Below are positions 1 through 8,803 of a stretch of 32,641 nucleotides of DNA, piece after piece. Location of the stretch: NCBI GenBank assembly GCA_018302465.1, contig JAGVZQ010000017.1, forward strand, positions 1 through 32,641. The letters are read 5' to 3'. The notes below the pieces were generated by a model. That model saw nothing but the letters and a program-made list of their open reading frames with translations. It was not told the DNA's origin and did not search any database. Position 1 is the stretch's first letter. Every line of letters begins with the position of its first letter. The translations under genes and the position numbers were made by a program. The DNA is from Candidatus Woesearchaeota archaeon. GTDB taxonomy: Archaea > Nanobdellota > Nanobdellia > SCGC-AAA011-G17 > GW2011-AR20.

Positions 1-177
1 AAAGGAAGGAAAGAAACACAGAGGTTTAGTAAAAATAAAACCCAATATTCATGACATGGAATATAAAATTCATCACTACTATCAGAAATACCTTTAATTT
101 CCTCATTTGAAACAAACCAATCTATTCTATGACTAAGGCAGTAAAGATTTATATAATTAAAAAGTATAGGATAATCA

Positions 178-579
178 ATGAAGAAAAAAATAATATACCC
201 AACAATAGAAAAGATAATCGAATTTAATCTAATGGCCCTAAGTTTAATCAAGGTTAAGAAAGCAGACAAACCAGAAGTATTGAGCAGACAGAAAATTAAA
301 GAAGTTATTGAAGAATGTCAAAAATCCAAAGGAGGCACATATGACAAAGCAGTAATTTTATTAAAAGGTATAGTTCAAAAACATTCATTTGCCTCTGGAA
401 ATAGAAGAACTGCATTCATAGTAACCAAAGACTTTGTAATTTCCAATAGCGAAAGATTTAAAATAAAGGATGATCCCAAGTATGCTAGAGTAATGATAGG
501 CATAAGAGAAGGCTATTATTCAGATAAAGAGATTAATGAATGGATTAAAAATGGCAAAATTAAAAAATTCAAAAGATAA
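178..579 (+). CDS. Fic/Doc-family (death-on-curing-like) protein
   Basis: Motif HSFASGNRRTAF resembles the Fic/Doc active-site motif HxFx(D/E/N)(G/A)N(G/K)R; size 133 aa fits Doc-like proteins. Confidence 0.65.
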   Translation: MKKKIIYPTIEKIIEFNLMALSLIKVKKADKPEVLSRQKIKEVIEECQKSKGGTYDKAVILLKGIVQKHSFASGNRRTAFIVTKDFVISNSERFKIKDDPKYARVMIGIREGYYSDKEINEWIKNGKIKKFKR

Positions 580-673
580 ACTAAAATTAGAAATAATTTC
601 TCAGGAGTTAAAGAAGTTTAATAAGCTAGTAGAAGGTCATGAAAAGTTATTAATGGCAATAGGAAAATTGTAA
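551..673 (+). CDS. Small 40-aa ORF overlapping the 3' end of the Fic/Doc gene
   Basis: Manual translation MAKLKNSKDKLKLEIISQELKKFNKLVEGHEKLLMAIGKL*, overlapping the Fic ORF by 29 nt in another frame; charged helical composition. Below the ORF-track cutoff. Confidence 0.4.
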   Translation: MAKLKNSKDKLKLEIISQELKKFNKLVEGHEKLLMAIGKL

Positions 674-693
674 ATTCACTTTTTGATAAACTT

Positions 694-912
694 CTAGTAC
701 ATGATTTCCAATAAATCCACTCCATCATTTACAACAATAACCTCTGTTTTAGAAATCCTCCCATTAACCTCAGGAATTGATTTAATAACACTTCCAATAG
801 TTAATTCTTCATTATACGCTGGAATTATAACAATTAGTTCATTAGTTTGTGCCAAAAGTAAGTTATAATTTTTGAAGGAGTTTATTACATTTTTTCTATA
901 GATTGTCTCCAT
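694..912 (-). pseudogene. N-terminal fragment of a family 2 glycosyltransferase
   Basis: ELIVIIPAYNEELTIGSVIKSIP...EVIVVNDG matches the GT2 N-terminus (IPAYNE ... VVNDGS), then stops after 72 aa. Confidence 0.65.
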
Positions 913-995
913 CAGAAGATCTCCCTTTATAATTTATTTATGTCTGCAACTATAAAAACAAAAAGGTTATAAACAATTCTTATATGCTTAGCCCA

Positions 996-1361
996 ATGTC
1001 AGTTAAAAGAACGCTACTTGAAATCCTCTTAGCAGGAGCGCTGCTAGGTAGCTCTGGATGTAACAGGACAGACCATTCTCAATATGATTACCATGGAACA
1101 ATTGATAATAACATCGTAACATTTTATGAACGAAAATATATGGGTAATAGGGATGAAAATATTCTGATTGTAACAGAACCAGACAGCACAACCACAGAAT
1201 ATGTAGACGATATAGGCGACGACTTAAAGATAGAATATTCTAATACCTCTAAGCATGATCAAATAACTAGACATAGTCCTAATGGTGAAACCCAAAAAAA
1301 ATTTGATTATTATTTGAGAAGAATTAAAGAAACCAAAATAGGCAAACCGGAAAAAAATTAA
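996..1361 (+). CDS. Putative lipoprotein
   Basis: MSVKRTLLEILLAGALLGSSGC: basic N-terminus, hydrophobic stretch and lipobox-like GSSGC. Alternative start at 984. Confidence 0.55.
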   Translation: MSVKRTLLEILLAGALLGSSGCNRTDHSQYDYHGTIDNNIVTFYERKYMGNRDENILIVTEPDSTTTEYVDDIGDDLKIEYSNTSKHDQITRHSPNGETQKKFDYYLRRIKETKIGKPEKN

Positions 1362-1837
1362 CTTAAATCTGCTTTTCTGGCATAAAATTTCCTTCCTTTT
1401 CTAGCTTGTCCAATCAGATAGTCTCCTTCCACTTTCTTCATCTTTCCTCTTTTAACAACTACCCTTCCATCATTAGAATAAAGACTATAAGGCAAGCTAT
1501 ATGCAACCACCTCTAGTTTCGAGCTGGTTCTATCGCTCCTAATTATTGGAAACTTAATAGGCTCTAAATACAATTCATCTAACACCACTAATTCTAATTC
1601 ATCCGGCTTGAACATTCCAAATGTTTCCCATCCAGAATATACTCTTCTAAGATCAAAATCTCCAGCATAAAGTCTTCCCCCTTCTAACATTCTTGTTAAT
1701 TTTATATTAATCCTCCCCCCCCAAGAACAAACTAATCTAAACTCTTCCCCTACTCTCTCGTAAATATTATACATAGAAGTACCCTTTCCCTCACTTAGAA
1801 GATGAATTGTATCTAACTGCCCATATCCTTCAAACAT
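1358..1837 (-). CDS. Hypothetical protein
   Basis: 159-aa ORF, intergenic to neighbours; no family recognised. Confidence 0.5.
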   Translation of the reverse strand: MFEGYGQLDTIHLLSEGKGTSMYNIYERVGEEFRLVCSWGGRINIKLTRMLEGGRLYAGDFDLRRVYSGWETFGMFKPDELELVVLDELYLEPIKFPIIRSDRTSSKLEVVAYSLPYSLYSNDGRVVVKRGKMKKVEGDYLIGQARKGRKFYARKADLS

Positions 1838-2019
1838 AAACTTAATTAAATAAGAAAGTTATTAAAATCTAATTAAAAACTTCAATTTTCTTTGAAACAT
1901 CTCTTTTAGTTAATATCCAATCCAATTTTATTAAATTAACCGCATAATTTGAAAACTATATCTCTAAATAATCTTTTCTCAATATAAATGTTTAAATAAA
2001 AATTTTAAATAACATAATC

Positions 2020-2520
2020 ATGGATTTTGAACTAAGAATAATTGTTTCTTACGCTGAAGGAAGAGTTATGGGTAATAAAGGAAAGATCCCATGGAGTATT
2101 GAAGCAGACAGAAAAAGATTTAGAGACCACACAAAAGGCAAAGCAGTAATAGTTGGAAGAAGAACATCCCAATTCCTAGAGCCCCTTCCTGGGAGAGAAA
2201 GAATAGTTCTTACTCATGATACAACTCTTGATACCAAAGGAGAAGGTGTAGTCTATGATTTTGAAGAAGCCGTTAGAACTGCCAGATTTATAAATCCTGA
2301 AGTTGCTTATATTGGTGGAGGACATAGTCTTTACATGTTAGCTCTGGCTCATAACTTAACCAAGAGAATAGAAGCAACTGAAATTCATAGGTCCTATCAA
2401 GGAGATACTTTCTTTCCTGAATTAGGGAGTGAATGGAAAGAAATAACCAAGAGAGAAAGAAGTTATACGAGAACAAATGGAGAAGTAGTAACATACTCTT
2501 TTGTTGATTATGAACGGTAA
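2020..2520 (+). CDS. folA: Dihydrofolate reductase
   Basis: RIIVSYAEGRVMGNKGKIPWSIEADRKRF...VGRRTSQFL...AYIGGGHSLYMLAL...GDTFFPEL typical of DHFR. Confidence 0.9.
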   Translation: MDFELRIIVSYAEGRVMGNKGKIPWSIEADRKRFRDHTKGKAVIVGRRTSQFLEPLPGRERIVLTHDTTLDTKGEGVVYDFEEAVRTARFINPEVAYIGGGHSLYMLALAHNLTKRIEATEIHRSYQGDTFFPELGSEWKEITKRERSYTRTNGEVVTYSFVDYER

Positions 2521-3148
2521 ATTTATCACATTTGAAGGCTCAGACAAAGCTGGAAAAAGTACACAATTTTACTTAACTGTAAATTATTTAACATCTGAAA
2601 GAATTGACTTCACTTCTATTAGAGAACCAGGAGGAGATCCTTTATCAGAAAAAGTAAGAACTCTTTTATTAGACCCGGAAAATGAAATAGAAGATTTAAC
2701 AGAATTATTTTTGTATGAAGCTGCAAGAGCTAATTTAGTAAGAAGAGTTATAATGCCTAGTCTAAGGGAAGGAAAAGTAGTCATATGTGACAGGTATACT
2801 GATTCAACTACAGCTTATCAGGCATATGGAAGAGGATTAGATTTAGACATTGTAACTGCTCTTAACGATTGGGCCACTGATGGAATATACCCTGAATTAA
2901 CTTTGCTTTGCCTAGACAGATTCGCTCAAGAAGACGGTACAAGACTTGAAAATGCGGGTGATGGTTTTAGAAGAAGGGTTGAAGAAGGCTATCAAATATT
3001 AGCTGAAAGAGAGACTCAAAGAATTAAGATAGTAAGGACAATTCCAGGAGCAACTGCTGAAGAAAGTATTCAAAGAACTTTTGAAGAATCCACATTGCCT
3101 TATATTAAAGAATGCTTAAAAACTTTCCTAAATAATTCTCCTTTATGA
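2510..3148 (+). CDS. tmk: Thymidylate kinase
   Basis: P-loop FEGSDKAGKST, REPGG, DRYTDSTTAYQAYGRGLD typical of TMK. ORF track starts at 2501; ATG at 2510 is a likely alternative. Confidence 0.92.
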   Translation: MNGKFITFEGSDKAGKSTQFYLTVNYLTSERIDFTSIREPGGDPLSEKVRTLLLDPENEIEDLTELFLYEAARANLVRRVIMPSLREGKVVICDRYTDSTTAYQAYGRGLDLDIVTALNDWATDGIYPELTLLCLDRFAQEDGTRLENAGDGFRRRVEEGYQILAERETQRIKIVRTIPGATAEESIQRTFEESTLPYIKECLKTFLNNSPL

Positions 3149-3618
3149 AATGTTTAGTAGTTATTCACACAGAAATGAACTATGTAAGAAACGGAGCCAG
3201 GTATATTTCTGATATTTTTGATAGAATTGCTCTAGCAATCATAGAAGCACCAATAGTTTATTATCTTCCTGGAGGGGAAGAAATCTACCCCAGAATTGGA
3301 GTATTAATCCCAAGGATGAAGGTAATGCCTGAATTAACAACTAGAAGTTATGCATCACAATTTCTCGCAGCAAAAGAAAGAGCTATTGCAGAAGGAATAA
3401 CAGAAACAGTAATAAGTGGTATAGCTTATGGATGCTGTGTACAAGCCGTGCATCGTCTATTCCAAGGTGGACCTGTCTTGCAGGGGATAGCATATTTTAG
3501 AAGAGAGCATTACAAAGATGCAGCTGAGCTGATGAGATGGGATGAAGAAAGATTTGAAAGAGTAATAAAAACAAGGATAAGCTCAAGCATTGATAGAATC
3601 TTGACTGACGCAAAATAG
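3145..3618 (+). CDS. Possible isochorismatase-like hydrolase
   Basis: ETVISGIAYGCCVQAVHRLF resembles the isochorismatase nucleophile-Cys region (GxxxxxCV..A); overlaps tmk by 4 nt (ATGA). Confidence 0.4.
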   Translation: MKCLVVIHTEMNYVRNGARYISDIFDRIALAIIEAPIVYYLPGGEEIYPRIGVLIPRMKVMPELTTRSYASQFLAAKERAIAEGITETVISGIAYGCCVQAVHRLFQGGPVLQGIAYFRREHYKDAAELMRWDEERFERVIKTRISSSIDRILTDAK

Positions 3619-3653
3619 AATAACTTTAAATATAAAGTGTTATTTATTACCTT

Positions 3654-5447
3654 GTGGTATTAAAAAGAAGTAGGAAAAAGAATATAATTAAAAATCTGTT
3701 AAGTATTTTATTCACAGCAGTTATCATTTCTCTTTTGATTTTAGCAGGTCCTGTAAGAGCTATTAGTGTTAACTTAGACATAGAAGATATTGACATAAGC
3801 ACAGAAACAGAAAAAGAATTTACCTTAAAAGTTAACTACAATGATGGAGAAACCCCGCATATCAGTCAGATAGATTTAAAATTTAATAATGAGGTAACCT
3901 GTCAGGTAAATAATGATATAGTCTCAGGTTGTAACTTTTTAGAATTTAAAAATAAAGAAGTTTCAGGTTTCTCACCAGGATTTGGGTATGGCTACGGTTA
4001 CGGCTATGGATACGGATACGGGTATGGTTATGGCAGTACTTTCACAACCTCAGGCTCAGTTACATATACCTTCTTAATTAAAACCCCTTTACTTCCTTCA
4101 TCCTTCATAGGGAATGAAATAGACATAGAAGCTGTAATAACAAATAATAACCAGTTAATAACAGAATCAGAATCTATAACAATAACACAGTCACAAGCAA
4201 ACATAGATGAAATCTTAGTAGATGAAGCATATAATGCTCTAACAACTAAAAGAGTATTAAACGGAAATCCTTCATTGGATAAAATTGTAAGTAATGTATA
4301 CCTTCCTGAAAACTTGAAAAGCTTGGAAAGCGTCTCAATTTCCTGGGAATCAAATAACACTAATGTAGTCTCATTAAACGGCTCAGTTACAAGAAATTCA
4401 GTAGACAAAGATGTAAAGTTAACATCAACAATAAAGAAAGGTTTAAGTGAAAAAACAAAAGTTTTCGAAGTTACAGTCAAAAAAACAATACCTCCGGCAG
4501 TAGTAGATAACACAACTGGAAAAATAGATGTAACAAATCCAGATGAAGATATTGTTATTGACCAGTCTAATGTAAATAATTTAAAAGAAATTGAAATTAA
4601 TGATGATGGAGAAAAACCAGTAGTATTAAACTTGATGTCATTGGTAACAGTAAATAAAACATTAAACTTGAGCACTAATAAATTAACATTAACAAGAAAT
4701 ACCGGCTCTGTAACATACTCAGTAGAAATACCTCTTGGAACAATAATCCAGGGCAATGATGACTGGAACGGTTTAATCACATTGCCGACAGTGAAAGAAA
4801 ATTCAGGAAAGAATGTAACTAACGGAAATGCAGAATTAGTAATTGAAGTTGGAAGTGAAAATGTAATGCTGACATTTGATAAATCTGTTAAAATAACATT
4901 GCCAAATCAGGCAGGGAAGAACGCAGGTTACATATTTAATGAAGCATTCAATGAAATAACTGCATGCTCAGCCTCAGAATTAGCAGATCCAAACAGCATA
5001 GTAAGTGAGGGGGATTGTTATACAACATCAGGAGCAGACATGATAGTATGGACTAAACACTTCACTGAATTCGTTTCATACACTCCAACATCTTCAAGCC
5101 CATCAAGTGGAGGAAGTACAAGCAGTGCTGGAATTTCATCTGGAGGAAGCTCAAATATCTACTCACCAAATCCCCCTCAGGAAATAGAAGAAGAGATTAT
5201 AGAAGAACAACCTGTAATACCAGAAGAAGCTCCAATAGCAGAAACACCACAGCAGGAAGAACAAAAAGGATTCTTCAATGCCTTAACAGGTGCAGTAATA
5301 GGTGGTATAGGAAGTGTCAAAGAGTTCTTGCCAGTAGCTGCAGGTATATTAATCATAGGTGGATTCCTTGGTCTTTACTACAGAAATAAAAAGATTGAAG
5401 AGCAGAAAAGAAAAGAAGAAATAGAAAAAATGATGAAAAAAGAATAA
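3654..5447 (+). CDS. Secreted, C-terminally membrane-anchored surface protein with (GY)n tract and Ig-like repeat region
   Basis: N-terminal signal/TM segment, GYGYGYGYGYGYGYGYG tract, Ig-like region (ISWESNNTNVVSLNGSVT), Ser/Gly- and Glu/Pro-rich linker, C-terminal TM (FLPVAAGILIIGGFLGLYY) plus charged tail. GTG start. Confidence 0.75.
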   Translation: MVLKRSRKKNIIKNLLSILFTAVIISLLILAGPVRAISVNLDIEDIDISTETEKEFTLKVNYNDGETPHISQIDLKFNNEVTCQVNNDIVSGCNFLEFKNKEVSGFSPGFGYGYGYGYGYGYGYGYGSTFTTSGSVTYTFLIKTPLLPSSFIGNEIDIEAVITNNNQLITESESITITQSQANIDEILVDEAYNALTTKRVLNGNPSLDKIVSNVYLPENLKSLESVSISWESNNTNVVSLNGSVTRNSVDKDVKLTSTIKKGLSEKTKVFEVTVKKTIPPAVVDNTTGKIDVTNPDEDIVIDQSNVNNLKEIEINDDGEKPVVLNLMSLVTVNKTLNLSTNKLTLTRNTGSVTYSVEIPLGTIIQGNDDWNGLITLPTVKENSGKNVTNGNAELVIEVGSENVMLTFDKSVKITLPNQAGKNAGYIFNEAFNEITACSASELADPNSIVSEGDCYTTSGADMIVWTKHFTEFVSYTPTSSSPSSGGSTSSAGISSGGSSNIYSPNPPQEIEEEIIEEQPVIPEEAPIAETPQQEEQKGFFNALTGAVIGGIGSVKEFLPVAAGILIIGGFLGLYYRNKKIEEQKRKEEIEKMMKKE

Positions 5448-5460
5448 TTGAGTTGTAAAA

Positions 5461-5802
5461 TTACATTCCTAGTCTTGAACGCCAGTCTAAATCTTCCCCT
5501 CTCCCTCTTCTTTCATTTTCAAATCTTAAAAAATAAAAAAGGGTTTCATCATGAAAAAATCCATCAGGGTCTCTTGTTTCTAGCTCCCATAATCCAAGCG
5601 CAGCGCCATTCTCATGAGTAATTCCCCATATTCCCTCTGCTTTCTCCTCAAAAACTAAATCAATACCTATTAAATTATTAGAAGAAGGTAATATATAATG
5701 TCCTCTTAGTCCCCTTGAACAGCCCAACGCTAGTAATTCCCGCTCAAACCAAGGATATAATGCAATTTCTATATATCCCTTATCTACAAAATAGACCCCC
5801 AT
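5461..5802 (-). CDS. Hypothetical protein
   Basis: 113-aa ORF convergent with the upstream gene; no family recognised. Confidence 0.5.
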   Translation of the reverse strand: MGVYFVDKGYIEIALYPWFERELLALGCSRGLRGHYILPSSNNLIGIDLVFEEKAEGIWGITHENGAALGLWELETRDPDGFFHDETLFYFLRFENERRGRGEDLDWRSRLGM

Positions 5803-5950
5803 AGACTAATTCAAGAAAAACTAATATTTAATTAATTGTGTAATAAAAAGAGGATTTCAAAGTATATTAATTCAATTCTCATTTATATGGCCCTTCCGTC
5901 TAATACAGTGTTTAAGATAAATTTATAAGCTTTTTTCAATCAAAATTCAA

Positions 5951-6292
5951 ATGGCAGGATGGAAATTATATAAATGGGTTACACCTTTTGGAACACAGGA
6001 AGAATGTCGAGCAACAGTATTCTCTTTATCTGAAAAATTAGGCTATTCTCAAAAAAGTGACCCGATAGTTAGTATTAGAGAAGGGGAATTAATGAAAATT
6101 GAAGTTGCAGCATGGGACAGAAGATATGTTCAAGCAATGTATGCATCACAACACAAAAGCCCTTTTCTTAGAACAATAAGGCTCGCACTTGGAGAACCAG
6201 AAGAAGTAGAAGATTTATTAGAATCAATACCGATAAGAAACTATATGGGACCTAAAATAGAGAAAAAAACGGTTTTCCCAACAGCATTTTAA
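5951..6292 (+). CDS. Hypothetical protein
   Basis: 113-aa ORF with AT-rich upstream region; no family recognised. Confidence 0.5.
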   Translation: MAGWKLYKWVTPFGTQEECRATVFSLSEKLGYSQKSDPIVSIREGELMKIEVAAWDRRYVQAMYASQHKSPFLRTIRLALGEPEEVEDLLESIPIRNYMGPKIEKKTVFPTAF

Positions 6293-6504
6293 TCTCCTCT
6301 TTTATAATAAACAATTCCGGACCGAATGCTCACTTCCAGTAAGCCTATCCTAAAATCAGACAAAATTGTGCCTTCTAAAATAGGTTCAGAAACACAGCCA
6401 TCAATTATAAAATACAAATCATAAAGTAAAAGTCTTTTTTTAGAAGAAACAAAATCCTCTTCTCTCTTGACTCTGGTATATGCTTCTCTAATTGCTTTAG
6501 TCAT
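6289..6504 (-). CDS. Hypothetical protein
   Basis: 71-aa ORF overlapping the end of the coiled-coil gene by 8 nt, suggesting co-transcription. Confidence 0.4.
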   Translation of the reverse strand: MTKAIREAYTRVKREEDFVSSKKRLLLYDLYFIIDGCVSEPILEGTILSDFRIGLLEVSIRSGIVYYKRGD

Positions 6505-7729
6505 CTTCTTCAGCTAAAAAGTCTACAATCTTCTCAAATATGCCCTTTCCTTCTTTTTTCTCTTCCTTCACTTCTTCTTTTCCGTCTTTTCCATCTTTCT
6601 TTACTTCTTTTTTCTCTTCTTTCTTTTCTTTTTTAACTTCAACCCTATTAGCAGATTTTATAGCATCTCTCAAGCTCTCAATAGATTCTTTTATCTCATC
6701 TATTTCATCTTTAAATTTATTATTAACATCTTTAGATTGTTTTTCAAGTTTCTTTCCAATTTCATTGTTAAATTCTCTAACCTGCTTTTCTAATTTTTTC
6801 TCGACTTCATTATTGTCAAGATTTTCTAATTTATCTCTTAAATCATTAATCTTTTGCTCTACTTTGCTCTTATCAATATTTTTTAATTTATCCTCAATCT
6901 TTTTATTAACTCCATCTATCTCATATTCAAATTTATTATTAGCATCTTTAATTTGCTTTTCTAGTCTTTCTCTAACCTGTTTTTCAAGTTTCTTTTCAAC
7001 GTCATTATTAAATTCTTTAATCTGTTTTTCTAGTCTTTCTTTAATTTGTTTTCCCAGTTTCTTTTCATTCTCAGCATTAGCATCTTTAATCTGTTTTTCT
7101 AACCCGGTTTTACTATTTGCAATTTTATCTTTTAACTCATCAACTTCCTTCTTTAAATTAATCTTATCAAATTCTTTTAATTTATCCTCAACTTTTTTAT
7201 TCAGCTCTTTAGACCTATCACCTAAATTGTAAACATCATTATCAATTTCATTTTTATAATCCTCAATATCCTTCCTTATCCCAAAAACTTCTTTTTCTAA
7301 TAAAGAAATAGAATCGCTAAAAGTTTTAATATCCCCTTTAATAACTATTTTCCTGTCAATTTCAGTTAAAGACCTCTCAAATTCTTTTATCTTGTCCTTT
7401 ATATCATCAACATTGATTTTCCTTGAATCATTTACTCTTTCTCTGATCTCAGAAACATTGCTCAAAAGCATATTAATCTCTTTATTCCTCTCATTAATTG
7501 CCTTCTCCATATCCTTTCTTAAGCTGCTCAAACTCTCAGTATAATCTGCTAAATCTGCTAAATTATCCTGCAATTCTATAATATCTTTTTTAATCAGCTC
7601 AAAGGAATTGCCCACTACCTTAGTTATCCTGTTCTCAACCCCATTTAATTTAGAAAACCCGTCTTTCAGGCTATTTATGTCCTTTCTTACTAAGCCAAAA
7701 GAATTTCTCACAGCTTTTTCGTCAATCAT
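6497..7729 (-). CDS. Long coiled-coil protein
   Basis: 410 aa almost entirely heptad-like Lys/Glu-rich sequence with repeated KKLEKQ(I/V)(K/R)ERLEKQIK units. Confidence 0.75.
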   Translation of the reverse strand: MIDEKAVRNSFGLVRKDINSLKDGFSKLNGVENRITKVVGNSFELIKKDIIELQDNLADLADYTESLSSLRKDMEKAINERNKEINMLLSNVSEIRERVNDSRKINVDDIKDKIKEFERSLTEIDRKIVIKGDIKTFSDSISLLEKEVFGIRKDIEDYKNEIDNDVYNLGDRSKELNKKVEDKLKEFDKINLKKEVDELKDKIANSKTGLEKQIKDANAENEKKLGKQIKERLEKQIKEFNNDVEKKLEKQVRERLEKQIKDANNKFEYEIDGVNKKIEDKLKNIDKSKVEQKINDLRDKLENLDNNEVEKKLEKQVREFNNEIGKKLEKQSKDVNNKFKDEIDEIKESIESLRDAIKSANRVEVKKEKKEEKKEVKKDGKDGKEEVKEEKKEGKGIFEKIVDFLAEEDD

Positions 7730-7787
7730 ACCACTTTAAAGTAAGGAAAAGCATATAAATATTATTGTTCCAGATTGTATAATCAAA

Positions 7788-8213
7788 ATGTTGAGTCAAG
7801 AAGAACTAGAAGGGGAAGCACGGTACCTTAACCAGGCTATAGGCTCAAACAATAGGTTTTATGATGCTATGAATGCACCAGACCCACTAGATTTATTAGA
7901 AGCTTCAAGAACGGCATATTATGATTTAACCTCAGCCCTTATTTCATTAGACAGGTTAGAATTGCACGGAGTATCAATAGATCCAAGGGAAGGATGTGAA
8001 AATACAGACCTCAGAAGCTTACTTGAGTCAAGACTAATATTCCTTGTTTATGTAGCTGTAAGTGAAGATATAGATCCAGGGATGAAAACTAAATTATTGC
8101 AAACACCGTGGGGAAAGAAAGCAAGAAATCCAGAATACACAAGAAAATTATTTGAAGGCGACTCCGCAATGGAAGAAATCCATGAAATAAGAAAAACCTT
8201 AGACTTAGATTAA
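7788..8213 (+). CDS. Hypothetical protein
   Basis: 141-aa, predicted helical ORF; stop codon lies 2 nt before the tRNA-like repeat at 8216. Confidence 0.5.
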   Translation: MLSQEELEGEARYLNQAIGSNNRFYDAMNAPDPLDLLEASRTAYYDLTSALISLDRLELHGVSIDPREGCENTDLRSLLESRLIFLVYVAVSEDIDPGMKTKLLQTPWGKKARNPEYTRKLFEGDSAMEEIHEIRKTLDLD

Positions 8214-8215
8214 TT

Positions 8216-8232
8216 TTGCGGGAACTAGAATT
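8216..8232. repeat. Copy of the 3' end of tRNA-Leu (att-like direct repeat, left)
   Basis: TTGCGGGAACTAGAATT versus TTGCGGGAACTAGGATT at 9248-9264: 16/17 identity, same orientation. Confidence 0.75.
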
Positions 8233-8256
8233 TAACAGAAACATTTAAATACCAGT

Positions 8257-8274
8257 TGATAATATAAATTATCA
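8257..8274. promoter_or_regulatory. Palindromic operator candidate immediately upstream of the MNT start codon
   Basis: TGATAAT-ATAA-ATTATCA: perfect 7-nt arms, 1 nt before ATG at 8276; TATA-like TTTAAAT just upstream at 8244-8250. Confidence 0.55.
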
Positions 8275-8275
8275 T

Positions 8276-8803
8276 ATGAAAAATAATAATATCAAAGATA
8301 AAATAAAAGAATACTTTTTCTTAAATCCTACTATAAAATTAAGAGTAAGGCAAATAGAAAGAATTGTAAAAGTTCCTTTGCCTTCAGTAATCAGATATAC
8401 AAAAGAATTAGAAAAAGAAAGTATACTCACTAGTTCTGAAATTGCCAATATAAGGGTATTTTTAGCCAACAGAGCTTCAAAACAATTTTTATTAGAGAAG
8501 AGGCTATTTAATATAAAAAATATCTCCACACTAACAGATTTTCTCATAGAAGAATTAAGCAATCCAAATATTGTAATTTTTGGTTCATACTCCAAGGGGG
8601 AAGATTTAGAAAATTCAGACATTGACATTTATATAGAAACAGCTTCAAAAAAGAAACTTAATCTGGAGAAATTTGAAAAACTATTACAGAGGAAAATACA
8701 TGTTTTTGTTTATAAAAATATTAATACTATTGAAAACAAGGAATTAGCTAATAATATTTTAAATGGGATCATAATTAACGGATTTGTAGAGGTGTTTAAA
8801 TGA
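8276..8803 (+). CDS. MNT-type nucleotidyltransferase with N-terminal winged-HTH (putative antitoxin)
   Basis: IFGSYSKGEDLENSDIDIYI = GSx10DxD nucleotidyltransferase motif; N-terminal VRQIERIVKVPLPSVIRYTKELEKESIL resembles a wHTH. Confidence 0.8.
   Translation: MKNNNIKDKIKEYFFLNPTIKLRVRQIERIVKVPLPSVIRYTKELEKESILTSSEIANIRVFLANRASKQFLLEKRLFNIKNISTLTDFLIEELSNPNIVIFGSYSKGEDLENSDIDIYIETASKKKLNLEKFEKLLQRKIHVFVYKNINTIENKELANNILNGIIINGFVEVFK

Noticed and set aside
1-177. Short open frames at the left edge: plus strand ...KEGKKHRGLVKIKPNIHDMEYKIHHYYQKYL* (2..97) and a competing minus-strand open frame
   Set aside because: Truncated by the window edge; cannot decide strand or reality from this sequence.
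4028-4780. 250-aa minus-strand ORF
   Set aside because: Antisense to the well-supported surface protein gene; composition is complementary to Thr/Asn-rich coding sequence.
6540-7232. 230-aa plus-strand ORF rich in Ser/Phe/Leu
   Set aside because: Antisense shadow of the Lys/Glu-rich coiled-coil gene; low-complexity artefact.
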